From: Bremia lactucae
Lineage: Eukaryota > Oomycota > Peronosporomycetes > Peronosporales > Peronosporaceae
Reading direction: 5' to 3'
NCBI RefSeq assembly: GCF_004359215.1
Contig: NW_027152202.1
Coordinates: 48,623 to 77,404 of the forward strand
DNA: 28,782 nt
Positions within the stretch are counted from its first letter, which is position 1. Every line of letters begins with the position of its first letter. Positions 9,148 through 18,803 of this stretch are shown here, one piece after another. Below the pieces are notes generated by a model. It was not told the origin of the DNA. It saw only the letters and a program-made list of their open reading frames with translations, and did no database searches. The translations under genes were made by a program, and so were the position numbers.

Positions 9148-9899
9148 TTAGAATGCGCAGCCGAACCGAAATCGGGTAGTGGGAGATAACGCATCAGCGA
9201 CGACATTAAGTCTTCCTGATTTATATTCCACGGATAAATTATACTCCGCAAAGATAGATAGCCAGCTCGCCATCCTTTGCGAGAGGTGTGGGCTATTTAC
9301 GGTCGTGTGTAAAGACGCATGGTCCGTATACACGATGAAATGTCTATCTCCGAGGAGATAGACCCTAAATTTAGCCAATGCATATTTCATGGCAAGGAGT
9401 TCCTTGTCATGCACTGGGTAATTGCGTTCAGCTGGTTGCAGCTGACGCAATTGGTAACAGACGACGCGCTCCGCGCCGTCTGTATCGTATTGCATTAACG
9501 CACAGCCGCTTGCGAAATCGCTGGCGTCTCAGACCACATGGAATGGTCTGTCTCGATCTGCAGTCACCAAGATGGGCGATTGCATCAAGCTTTGCTTAAT
9601 ACCTTCAAAGGAACGCTAATAATCAGCGTTCCACAACCATTTCTCGTCTTTTTCAAGAGATGAGAGAAATGAAATGTCATCTCGGCAGAATTGCGGGAGT
9701 ACTTGTGCAAGTACGCCGCTAATCCAAGGAACTTTCTTAGTCCCTTGACATCGACTAAAACTGGCCAGTTGGTAATTGCCTTGATCTTTTCAGGATCAGG
9801 GCGCACGCCGTGTTTACCGACGATGCACCCATGAAGTGGTATTTCGCTTGCAGCGAATATACACTTCATATGATATGCGTACAACTTATGCTTTCGCAT
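9148..9899 (-). pseudogene. pol: Element B end of reverse transcriptase and RNase H
   Basis: Two overlapping minus-strand frames cover it. The RT thumb/connection reads GVRPDPEKIKAITNWPVLVD and FLGLAAYLHKYSRN (9899-9585). RNase H reads MQYDTDGAERVVCYQLRQLQ, KELLAMKYALAKF, VYTDHASLHT and VVADALS (9495-9148). One shift near 9590 separates them. Several perfect hairpins lie in it, for instance 9342-9363 (10-bp stem) and 9610-9632 (8-bp stem). Confidence 0.88.
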
Positions 9900-9926
9900 A
9901 AGTGTAAGAATCTGACAAACGTGAGT

Positions 9927-10800
9927 TTAATGAACTTCCACGTCCGCCTTTCCGTCCATTGCCCGGCTATGGACGAATACATCGTCAGAATAACTCGGCG
10001 CGAATTCCCGCACCGGTCTCAACAGATTCGTTGCGCATCTGTTGAATGTTGCAGGGGCGTTACTAAGCCCCTGTGGCATTACTAGCCATTCCCAGAGCAT
10101 CCCGCTGGGAGTACTCACTGCTGTACGGGATGTCCTGTTCACGCATAAGGATATGGAAAAAATCCATCCATCAGATCCATAGACGAAAAGATGGTACTCT
10201 TAGACATACCATTGATGATTACGTCTTTTCTAGGTATCGGATTTAAAGCCGGTACCGTTGCAGCATTCAGTTTATTGAATGCGTGCACTATCCGCAACCC
10301 TTCTGTGGCCTTTCGCACACAGAAGGTCGGAGAGCAATGTGGGAAGGTAGACCCCCTCACATGGCCCGCTTTTACTCGATCGGTAAAGATTTTATCGATC
10401 GCAAGTACTTGTTCACGAGGCAGTGGCCACTGCTTCATGGCACAGTATTTCGAGCCCGGTTTGAGCTCTATCTCATGTCGAGTGCCTTTATCCTTAGGCA
10501 ACTCGCATGGAATTGTTTCAGGGAACACATCCCTGAATTCAAACGAATCCTTGTATAAAGGATTTGTCTTGTGTGACTCCCAGGATAGAGTAGTATATCT
10601 CTCAATCCGAGTCATCACATCGAGGACACTTTCGTCCATCGATGAGCTGCTGAGAACTCATTCGTTCTCTGTAACGAGTACGCAGTTCTGCTTGATTTTA
10701 CCACTATGCAGATCTCTCAAAAACCGTTTAGGTTCAAGGGTTGGTAATTGAGTTATCTCCGAGGTTTACTTCGGAGGCGCATACAGATCAATAGTATAAG
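9927..10800 (-). pseudogene. pol: Element B reverse transcriptase, fingers and palm
   Basis: The frame 10639-10139 reads SPTFCVRKATEGLRIVHAFN, FNKLNAATVPALNPIPRKDV and IFSSMDLMDGF with the first catalytic Asp. A frameshift at 10140-10175 leads to 10142-9927: TPSGMLWEWLVMPQGLSNAP, then REFAPSYSDDVFVHS with the YxDD pair at 9981-9992. Upstream, AYTIDLYAPPK near 10760-10790 marks the PR-RT connection. Reverse transcriptase copies element RNA into cDNA. All three catalytic aspartates remain but the frame is broken. Confidence 0.9.
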
Positions 10801-11736
10801 CGCCTACTCTTGATCCGTCATTAAACAAGACATTCAACGTCTCGGTTTCTTCCTGGGATTTATCCACAGGCTGCCGAGGGATCAATCCCTCGGGATGCTG
10901 AAGTCTAGTCACTTCAGCATTAACCATTTGAGGAGATTTCTTCTCAAGTACGTGGAGACTTATACCCTCAACTTCTTCCGACTGTGATTGCGCTATAACA
11001 GTCGGGTCCTCTACGGTCGACTCTCTACTTGACCTAGGATCATCGTGTTGTCTATTTTGGACAACCGGTATCTTCCTTGAATGTCGCCCGCTAGTCGTAC
11101 ATTCATGTCTCTATCCACTCGACTTATTCGAGTCGTAGACCTTCGGCGCTACTTAGCAGAGCTGCTGGCAGCTGACTCCACAGGGTGATTAGTAATCACA
11201 CTATGATCTTGTGCAGTCGTACTAACGACGTACCACAAGTGAGGCCATCGAACTTACTTGTAGTACATCCACAGGCTTGTAGAAGCTCCAAGACGTTCAT
11301 CCTATGGCCATCCGATAAACAAGTGGCAGGCATCTTTACGAATCGATGCTGCCAGCTGATCCTTGGCTCATATTTTCTGAGCCAAGGTAGATCTAGGATG
11401 ACATCAATTTTGTCATCAAATCCAGTACGATGAAATTATCATCGTACTGAAATCTTTTAACGTGCAGTGAAATTTCACTACGCGTTTCATTACTGTTATC
11501 GATGCCCCTGTCGCTAGACGCACCGTCATCCTTGTTGGAGGAATGTCGCGCTCAACATATTTAAGCCAACGACCTTCTAGCGACTGGCGCCGAATAAAGT
11601 TATTCGACGCTCCGCATTCCACTAGGGCTCTAAGTGACAAATCATTTGTCACTTTCAACTTCAAGGTGATGAGGGATACCTCATCACCAGGTGCAGAGAC
11701 ACATAATGATTGTGTGTCTGAAGCAACTTTAGTCAA
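10801..11736 (-). pseudogene. pol: Element B aspartic protease and protease-RT linker
   Basis: The frame 11736-11416 is a retroviral-type protease: KLKVTNDLSLRALVECGASN, then MTVRLATGASITV and a broken flap region. Most relatives, including element C, read LVDCGASNNF, so the catalytic Asp is Glu here (11617-11619). The rest to 10801 aligns to element C's linker (CGCTTSECDG, TTAQDH) but has no long frame. The segment is extremely rich in perfect hairpins (see findings). Confidence 0.82.
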
Positions 11737-11786
11737 GAGATTTGCAAATTCTCTTGAGGTTGCTGGATCAGTAGGGCATTGCGCCC

Positions 11787-12539
11787 CTACTGACCCCGAC
11801 CATTTTTTGGCGGTCCGCCCCGCTGTTGCGATTTCGCAACAACTTTGGATCCGCGACCGTTGCCCTTTTTGGCATACGGTCCAAAATTACGTTCAGTACC
11901 TTTCGGTGCTGGGCGTGGGGCACTACACTCATGAGCGTTGTGTCCTAATTTTTGACAGCGATTGCATTTCTGCAATCGCTTATTATTCGAATTATGAGGT
12001 TTCTCGCTTTCGACATAAGAGGGGTCAATCGGTTCTGGACCTCCCAGCTCGTGTCATCTTGGAGGACGATACGATGACGAACTAGCTTCAGCCTGTCTCA
12101 AGCTAAAGTCCTCGTGTTTTGCAACGAATATTACTTCTTCACGCGTATCCAGTTCCAAGCAGAACAGGTGGGTCTTTACGGGACCATATGTAAGACCTAG
12201 CATGAACACCGTAAGCAACGTGTGTTCATGAACTGGGTTGTTTGTGATACAACTCGCTAAGAGTCGTATGTGCTGGGCATAATCGTGAACATCACGCTTG
12301 CCTTGCGTGCGTTTTAGAAGCTCTGATAGAGCTCTGAACTCAGCCCTAGGCGGCTCAAACGTCTGTTTGATCCGGGCTTTAAAAGCCTCTAGCGATCCAA
12401 TAACATATATGTCACGCAATTTAAGCCTAATGCCCAAATTTTGGCACGACCTGCTAAATTTGACTAAGCAAATGCGACTGGCATTTACTCGTCGACGATG
12501 TGACGAGCCCTTATGGCATCGTCCAACTCGACAAACCAT
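11787..12539 (-). pseudogene. gag: Element B gag, capsid core and zinc knuckle
   Basis: The frame 12539-12054 holds the retrotransposon Gag core: SLEAFKARIKQTFEPPRAEF, ELLKRTQGKRDVHDYAQHIR, then TVFMLGLTYGPVKTHLF. After a stop and shift, 11975-11787 holds the zinc knuckle CNRCQKLGHNAHEC (11966-11925, CX2CX4HX4C) and a Gly/Arg/Lys-rich end. Gag forms the virus-like particle and the knuckle binds element RNA. It connects to the N-terminal part at 12485-12910 through a frameshift near 12490. Confidence 0.88.
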
Positions 12540-13414
12540 CTTAGGAGGGAGTCTTCTTCGACTCCCCTGTACTTAGAGATGCCAATGTTTAAGGTTTTTG
12601 GACGACGCGTGTGCGTCATCCCAGGTACAGGGGTCTGTACCTGCTGTAACCTCAACAGTTCTGCCTGTTGAGAGCCTTGCTGTTTAAGCAAGGCTACCTT
12701 CTCCTTCGCCTCGTCAAGTTCATGTTGTATGAACTTGGCGATAGCTGAATGGAGGGCATCTCTGGTTAAATCGGACAGCATGGCCAGGATGGCATCATCC
12801 CCTTTGGTCGAACTCATTCGTTCAACCGCACTCCTTTCTGTGTCACTTAGAAAGGAGTAGCTATCACGCGAAACGTGATGCGTATTTTTATTATCATCTA
12901 ACATGTCCATGTTAGATGAAGAAATGTGGTCCTTGGGCGGACTACAAAGTGTTACCAGATGTAACGGGGCATGTGACAAAGTGCTACCAGATGTAACGGG
13001 GATGTGACGAGCCCTTATGGCATCGTCCAACTCGACAAACCATCTTAGGAGGGAGTCTTCTTCGACTCCCCTGTACTTAGAGATGCCAATGTTTAAGGTT
13101 TTTGGACGACGCGTGTGCGTCATCCCAGGTACAGGGGTCTGTACCTGCTGTAACCTCAACAGTTCTGCCTGTTGAGAGCCTTGCTGTTTAAGCAAGGCTA
13201 CCTTCTCCTTCTCCTCGTCAAGTTCATGTTGTATGAACTTGGCGATAGCTGAATGGAGGGCATCTCTGGTTAAACCGGACAGCATGGCCAGGATGGCATC
13301 ATCCCCTTTGGTCGAACTCATTCGTTCAACCGCACTCCTTTCTGTGTCACTTAGAAAGGAGTAGCTATCACGCGAAACGTGATGCGTATTTTTATTATCA
13401 TCTAACATGTCCAT
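12485..13414 (-). pseudogene. gag: Element B gag N-terminus with an in-frame tandem duplication
   Basis: This is an open frame of 309 codons. It starts MDMLDDNKNTHHVSRDSYSF, reads through a helical region (HELDEEKEKVALLKQQGSQQ) and the start of the Gag domain (KYRGVEEDSLLRWFVELDDA), then runs through 30 codons of former leader (PVTSGSTLSHAPLH...) and repeats the same N-terminus from a second ATG at 12910. The two copies are offset by exactly 504 bp (168 codons), so the frame is kept. The second copy leads toward the capsid core but shifts out of frame at the end. Confidence 0.9.
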
Positions 13415-13471
13415 GTTAGATGAAGGAAATGTGGTCCTGGGCGGACTACAAAGTGTTACCAGATGTAACGG
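12498..13471. repeat. 504-bp tandem duplication ending at an LTR edge
   Basis: GATGTGACGAGC occurs at 12498 and 13002, and the two units run in parallel with few differences (for example Glu versus Ala codon in the helical part). The left unit ends in leader sequence that includes the PBS and the LTR-edge motif TGTAACGGGG twice, the second abutting the right unit. The joint therefore formed at the PBS/LTR border. Confidence 0.9.
13443..13461 (-). promoter_or_regulatory. Element B primer binding site
   Basis: On the minus strand, two bases after the LTR end, the sequence reads TGGTAACACTTTGTAGTCC. The equivalent in C reads TGGTAGCACTTTGTAGTCC and D starts TGGTAGCACT. It begins with the TGG complementary to a tRNA CCA end. 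The tRNA is not identified. Confidence 0.7.
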
Positions 13472-13900
13472 GGCACTACAAAGTGTACAGATTCAGTACA
13501 AGCCCACATCGCATCCTCACACGCGACAAACCTCTTACGGGATTTCACGTACACTGTACGTAAAGAGGAAGACTACTTTTTAAGACAACTACCCAAAACA
13601 GGGTTAAATGAAAACTGTATTAATATAATTAGTTTCTCTTCTTTCTATCTGTTAATACTAACTTAATTATAAACTAATATTAAACATGCAATCGAAATCT
13701 TATCTATCTATCTCTTTGTTTACGTTTACAGCTGAATAGTCTGCCAGATAAATAGATTAACGGCTTATACCTATTTATGGATAAGGTTTCCGAGCATTAC
13801 TATATAAAGTAATATTCTCCAAATAAAATCCACCTTTTAGATAATATTTTAGTTAACAACCTTTAAGTGTTAATTTCATGTAACGATACACCCCGTTGCA
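13464..13900 (-). repeat. Element B 5' LTR
   Basis: 437 bp, beginning TGTAACGGGGC and ending ACCCCGTTGCA on the plus strand. The ends form a near-perfect 10-bp inverted repeat beyond the usual TG..CA. It aligns with 14969-15358, 27521-27950 and the reverse complement of 6018-6361. The interior is AT-rich. Confidence 0.88.
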
Positions 13901-13917
13901 ATGAGCGTGTGGAGGAA

Positions 13918-14968
13918 TGTAACGGGCTTAAGTTGCCCCTATGTTACACAGTCCCCATTAAGTACACTTGGTGTACTTAAGGGGATGGTCAATTACTAAA
14001 TAATGGTAATTAGACCCAACACTCGGGTGTGGTGCACATTTGTGACCAAACAAGGCGACGGATTTCCGCTCCCGTAACGACACTTTACCAGAGTTCTTAG
14101 TGTGTTGGGTGAGGTCGCTAACGCGCTAAGCACAACTACCTCACTGCACGCAAGAGAAGCAGGTTTAACCGCTTCCTCGCTGTGCTAGGGTGTGTGCCTA
14201 AGAAGAGCGTGGCTGCATTCCGACGTGCCCGCCTACAAAACTTGTGCCAACCAACCTGTTCGCGGGCTCTTGCTCAGAAAAAAATAGTATATGTAGCTCT
14301 TGCAAACCCAGCAGCTCTCGCGTAATCTAAAAGTTGAATCCAAATCATCTTTATCTTCAACAGTAGCACGCCCGTTCTTGCAGACTTACACAATAGCCCA
14401 CGACTTTTCTGTCACTTTGTTGTCGTCTTTAAGTCATCTGCAATGTCTATGTCACTGCGAACAAAGCTTTCTATATTGCAAGTAATCCCCTTGTGATACT
14501 TGCCTCGATTTGAACGCGATTAAGCGTTCCTGGCCGTCGTAATTAGTCTACAAGAATGCACATCTTATTGCAAACCGGTTGCATCGCATGAAAGCTGTCA
14601 GGAATGCCAGCATAAGCGGTCTATCTTCAACTTAATGAAAGCCTTTGTTCGGTTATAAGCCGCATTCAATTTGAATACTTAGTACGGAGCAAACATACTT
14701 GTCGAGGAAGCTAAAATACCCTCGCCACGAACGTGAGTCTTTGATTTCTCGGAATAGACCGTTTCACTATGGATTTGTTCTCTGTTGGGAGGCATATTTT
14801 TTCAATTGTCACCAAGAGGCTTGTGGCTCTCATGCACAATCAAAGGCATCTCAAGTGTTCAATCGATTGTGTATAGCCATCATACTAAAGTTGGCTTAAC
14901 TTTATTCAAAAGGGTTATGGAAAGCCACGCCTAAAGGCAAGTATTTAATGGACCGAATAGACTCAGAA
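13918..14968 (+). repeat. Probable 5' LTR of element E, interrupted by element C
   Basis: It starts TGTAACGGGCTTAAGTTGCC, similar to the fragment at 5929. No coding content is recognisable; two short open frames have no family wording. If C (14969-27950) is removed, the sequence continues as CTCGTTACA, giving an LTR of about 1,060 bp with inverted ends TGTAACG..CGTTACA, then GG and a TGG-initiated possible PBS, a leader and a gag. The flanks of C do not show a clean target duplication, so this is inference. Confidence 0.4.
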
Positions 14969-15358
14969 TGTAACGGGGCACTGCCGACTTGTGCTGTTCA
15001 GTATAAATCCACTTCGCACTGCTTCAGTGCGAGTGGTGCCTCACGTCACTTCACGTACACTAGTACGTGCAGAGGAAGACTCTTTAAAACACTTGCTTTA
15101 AATATGGTTAGAAGTAGATGTATTTAATTAAACAATAATACAAAACATGTAATAAAGTCTTATTTGTCTCTTTGCGCGCGTCCAGTGCTGACGGGACCGC
15201 GGAGCAAGTAGATATAATGGCTTATATCTACCAATGGATAAGCTTTTCCAAATATTTCTATGTAAAGTAATATTCTCTAAATATTCTCTACCTTTTAGAT
15301 AAAATATTGATTAACAACCTTTAAGTGTTAATGTCATGTAATGTTACACGCCGTTATA
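14969..15358 (-). repeat. Element C 3' LTR
   Basis: 390 bp, plus-strand start TGTAACGGGGCACTGCC, end CGCCGTTATA, where the final CA has become TA. It aligns with the 5' LTR at 27521 but lacks about 40 bp in its AT-rich middle and carries many substitutions, so the insertion is old. Confidence 0.88.
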
Positions 15359-15372
15359 TCACCCCTCCCTTA
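15359..15372 (-). promoter_or_regulatory. Element C polypurine tract
   Basis: The minus strand reads TAAGGGAGGGGTGA directly before the 3' LTR, the expected place for plus-strand priming. Element A loses homology at exactly this tract. Confidence 0.8.
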
Positions 15373-15474
15373 AACGACAAGCACTCTGACTGTCACTAAA
15401 AAGAATGTTACTATAAGACCACTTAATTGAAAACGACGTTGATTGGTCGGAACCGTCATTTTCAATTCTATCGC

Positions 15475-17140
15475 ATGGTTAACCAGTACATGATGGTATG
15501 TGAATAGTGCCGAACCTTCGGCTGCGGTACATGCAGCCGCGGAGGACGCATTATTGTCTCTTGCGGTAGACGTTTCGTCTGCCGTAGTATCATCTTCTCC
15601 CGCAACACTAGATGTTGCGGGTGCACGTGGGGAGTCACCATGTGAGTGCGACCCCTTTTTGGAGGTCGACTATGAATGCGAGCCGGACGAAATGGCCGAC
15701 TCGGGGAGAGCAGAACAGTCGCCTTATCGTCGTCAGGCGGCTGACTATGAGCCTTCAAATGAGGGCTCAATCGGAAAGACGTGCTGGTAGCATTCGCTAT
15801 AGCATGTTTGGTTCCGGCGATGAGGATGATTAATCATCGCCAGCACAGTCTCCCGTGCCGTCACCCTCATTTATCTCTGGGCGTGGTGATGACAATGGCG
15901 TAAGCCATCGTAATAAAAGTTCTTGTGGTACCCCTGCTTCAGTGGGTACCACTCAGGCGACCGTAGACAATAAAATGTCTCGTCTTGCCCATGAGAAGAA
16001 GCCGTGGCTTTTGACCGAACGGTTAGTCAGTAGCTTGTCTGGAGATACTACTCCTTACAATAAATATCATTTATTTGTTGCGACAAAGCTACATGGCCTT
16101 GATCCTTGCGCGAAGAACTTTTGCGCTAAGGTAGATTTATATCTCTATGCTTTGTTAAGCATCGATGGTATAGTGGCAACAACAAACGAGATAACTCTCG
16201 TTGATGCAAGCCTAAAGCGCATTTATTCGCAATGTCAAAGACATTGGACGTGAAGCCTGGCTTGTAAGCCTTAACGCGATTCGCATTAAGTTTGAGAAAC
16301 GAACTCCAACCGGTGCAAGGTATAAATTGCATCGGTTGTCTCGTGAGGTAGAACTTCGATGCCTCACTTGGGTTGATCCCTATCCGTGTTGTGTTGACAA
16401 CGCCAAATGAGTGAAAGGGGATGTCTATTTCCTTTCTTCGCCCTGGTGAAGGGCTCGTATCTCTATCGAGATGCGCGATGCGATTGACGGCTTGCAATCG
16501 ATTTACAAGCGCCAGGATCGCGTGTTTACCGATGGATCTTCTGATTTATCGGATGGGTTTCGTCATACTGACGAACGAGGCCCTCAACGATAACAACCAG
16601 CTGGGAACGAGGCTTCCAGCTGTCATGCAAAGATGAATAACCGCGCCAGAGAACGAGATAACTCGTTCGCTGCCCCTTCACATCACGATGGTTTATAATA
16701 TGTTCCACGAGGAAACGTTGACCACCGTGGGAATCCAGCAATGGTTGTGGCGGAGGAGAGAAATAGATCCGACCTGTGTGTCGGTTCTACAGTCGAAGAT
16801 CGACAAAGTCGACCACTTCCTCCAAGTATTGAAGGAGAAATTTGATAACGAGCGCGGTAAGCGTCACTCGTTGGTGCAGACGGTGTGGCTCACTCCCTAT
16901 ATCAAACTGTTGGAAAACCGTTCGAAGAGTGCGTACTTAATGTTGGAGTACGAACGGAAGTATCACGCTCTTCGATATATTCGATATGAGCCGTCGACAG
17001 CTCATCGCGGTTTCAAGGATCTTCGGATACGACAAGAGAACCTCCATATTTAGCATGAGAATTTGGTTCGTGACCACGAGAATCTTAAGGGATTCTTGAA
17101 AAGGGTGGTCAGACCGTCCTCGGAGGAGACCGCGTACTGA
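15475..17140 (+). pseudogene. Element C antisense reading frame (unknown, coiled-coil end)
   Basis: This is the fullest copy of the family's antisense frame. ATG 15475 gives MVNQYM, a 1-bp insertion follows, then NSAEPSAAVHAAAEDALLSL with Ser/Ala and acidic stretches (15500-15790). Next come GTPASVGTTQATVDNKMSRL and YHLFVATKLHGLDPCAKNF (15855-16253), GREAWLVSLNAIRIKF, EMRDAIDGLQSIYKRQ (from 16471), and an open helical frame 16688-17053 with VLQSKIDKVDHFLQVLKEKF and NRSKSAYLMLEYERKYHALR. It stops with TGA at 17138-17140. Several indels and stops break it. From 16526 on it lies opposite the chromodomain and its linker. The product is unknown; it could be structural, regulatory or partly fortuitous. 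Confidence 0.55.
16526..16741 (-). pseudogene. pol: Element C chromodomain
   Basis: The best chromodomain copy here: LDSHGGQRFLVEHIINHRDV, then GQRTSYLVLWRGYSSLHDSW and SQLVVIVEGLVRQYDETHP. The aromatic/acidic pattern and WRGY fit a chromovirus chromodomain at the end of pol. Confidence 0.88.
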
Positions 17141-17519
17141 CGGGCGGAGCCGACCAACGTAAAACATAGGATGCGTTCGCATCCTACGTGGCAACTCGAT
17201 TGTGTACGCATTGCCTCTGCGATGCAGAACACGGAATGGCCCGATGAACTTGGATAGTAATTTGCTGCTACCCGAATTAGTGACTACGCGCTTATGAAAG
17301 TTTACCGTAGACAGTAGTACTAGGTCATTAATGTTTAAATGAAAGATCATTTGCTCTTCCATGTTCGTCTGCGTTCCGTTTCTGACGGTCCACTGCGTTA
17401 GCAATGGAATCCTGTACAAAACAAACAACTGATTCTCGAGTCAGCAAAAATTCCTCTGCTGACTCATTTGTTTTTCTCATCTTCGATGTCGATTGTTTCG
17501 ACATCGACATCATTCGCAT
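16937..17519 (-). pseudogene. pol: Element C integrase GPY/F tail and linker
   Basis: Minus-strand frames read SIANAVDRQKRNADEHGRAN, INDLVLLSTVNFHKRVV, KFIGPFRVLHRRGNAYTIEL and RMRTHPMFYVGRLRP. This is the SH3-like C-terminus with the GPF motif. The following linker toward the chromodomain has no clear sense motif and lies opposite the coiled-coil part of the antisense frame. Confidence 0.82.
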
Positions 17520-18460
17520 CGTTGGTAACTTCGACGCGTGATGAGCATGAGTCAGAAATGGTTTTGCTCGTGCGAGTCCACCCCCCCCTTTAAACTAGAG
17601 GATCCCTTTAATGGGTGGGTATGAGGGATGGCGTAATCCATTCACGAAGAGCAGTGTATGCGTTGTAGACGCATGCACCGAATTGTTGATGGCGAATTCG
17701 ACCATCGGTAAGAGCTCGCTCCAATTCGGATACGATTGGACGTAACCTCGGAGTATCTCTTCGATGACGGAATTTACGCGTTCAATCTGACCATCTGTCT
17801 TGGATGATCAGAAGTTGGCATAGTCAGCCGCATTTCGAGAGATCGGAACACGGATTTGGAAAACTCCGCCGTGAACCGTGGACTCTATAGGATACCAGTG
17901 CACGGGGTAAACCGTAGAGTCTGAATACCGCATCGATATAGACACGGGCACAGCCTTGAGCCGTGATTGACTTTGGAACTGCTACAAGATGTGCCATCTT
18001 GCTGAATCTGTCTACAAAAACAAGGATTCCACTGTTTTGAAATCGTCTTCGGGAATTCCATGACGAAGTCCATAGATACGGACTGTTAACATTCTGCCAA
18101 AAGTGGTAGATGTTGGATAGGTGTACGGGATAACGGGCTAGGCTTCACCTGTTGACACACCTATCAAGCACGAATGTACTTGCGCACGAACTGATACTGA
18201 CAGGGCCAGTGGAAGTCGCGACTTACTGTGAGATAAGCTTTTCACGTCCACGATGCACACTTTTTGGTGCATCGTGACATTCATACATGATGCGCAAATG
18301 CAAATCATTGTGAGTAGGGACAACAACACGTGGAGCGTTGCCGGCAACAACTATGTATTGCAGTAAGCCGTTGCGTGATGTGTATCGATCGGATGACGAT
18401 CGATAAAGCCGGTAAATCTTTTTAAAAGATTTATTGGATGGATTCATCAGATGACCCATA
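17520..18460 (-). pseudogene. pol: Element C integrase, zinc-binding domain and core
   Basis: The zinc-binding part reads VVPTHNDLHLRIMYECHDAP and VHRGREK (18459-18223). The core is split over short frames, for example MDFVMEFPKT near 18073. A run of eight Cs at 17581-17588, corresponding to six Gs in A and seven in B, lies near the core/tail boundary. No catalytically complete frame exists. Confidence 0.78.
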
Positions 18461-18803
18461 AAATGCAGAAGGTCTTTATCTTCAGTGTAGGCTTCATGTC
18501 ATCAGACAAAGTTGACGATGGAACACTTGTAATGAGTATTCCAACAGTGGGATTATTTTCACTGTTGAAGTGCGCAGCCGGCTCGAAAGCGGGTCGGCGT
18601 GATAACGCATCAGCGACGACAATAAGTCGTCCTGGTTTATATCCCACGGAGAAATTATACTCCGCGAAGAAGGATAGCCACCTCGCCATTCTTTGTGAGA
18701 AGTGGGGGCTGTTTACGGCCGTGCGTAATGGCGCATGGTCCGTATATACGATGGACGGTCTATTTCCGAGGAAATAGACCCTTAATTTAGCCAGTGTATA
18801 TTT
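18447..18803 (-). pseudogene. pol: Element C RNase H, downstream half
   Basis: After the D insertion the frame resumes with LAKLRVYFLGNRPSIVYTDH, HFSQRMARWLSFFAEYNFSV and VVADALSRRPAF. The break falls between KELLAMKY (at 23957 and above) and this segment, and the two halves fit together once element D and one copy of TATTT are removed. Confidence 0.9.
18799..18803. repeat. Target site duplication of element D, left copy
   Basis: TATTT directly precedes the TG of the left D LTR; the same five bases follow the right LTR at 23957-23961. Confidence 0.92.

Larger units (their letters stand above)
6596..13900 (-). mobile_element. Element B: Ty3/Gypsy chromovirus, minus strand, lacking its 3' LTR
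   Basis: Reading right to left on the minus strand it holds a 5' LTR, PBS, gag with zinc knuckle, protease, reverse transcriptase, RNase H, integrase, chromodomain and part of the 3' antisense frame. It ends at the orientation flip near 6595 instead of a PPT and LTR. Every pol domain is recognisable but split by frameshifts, and gag has a tandem duplication. It is the same family as A and C. Confidence 0.88.

Noticed and set aside
12298..12576. Plus-strand frames over gag and pol of B and C (for example 11543-12085 and 26646-26870)
   Set aside because: They mirror well-supported minus-strand gag and protease domains and show no conserved order, unlike the 3' antisense frames.
12600..12920. 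CRISPR-like or repeat array
   Set aside because: The repeated feature is a series of different hairpins, not a constant repeat with spacers, and the setting is a eukaryotic retroelement.
14300..14899. Short plus-strand frames between B and C
   Set aside because: 60-70 codons without motifs, inside a probable LTR; no effector-type signal peptide or RxLR was seen.
14964..14968. Target duplication for element C
   Set aside because: CAGAA on the left and CTCGT on the right do not match, so none is claimed.
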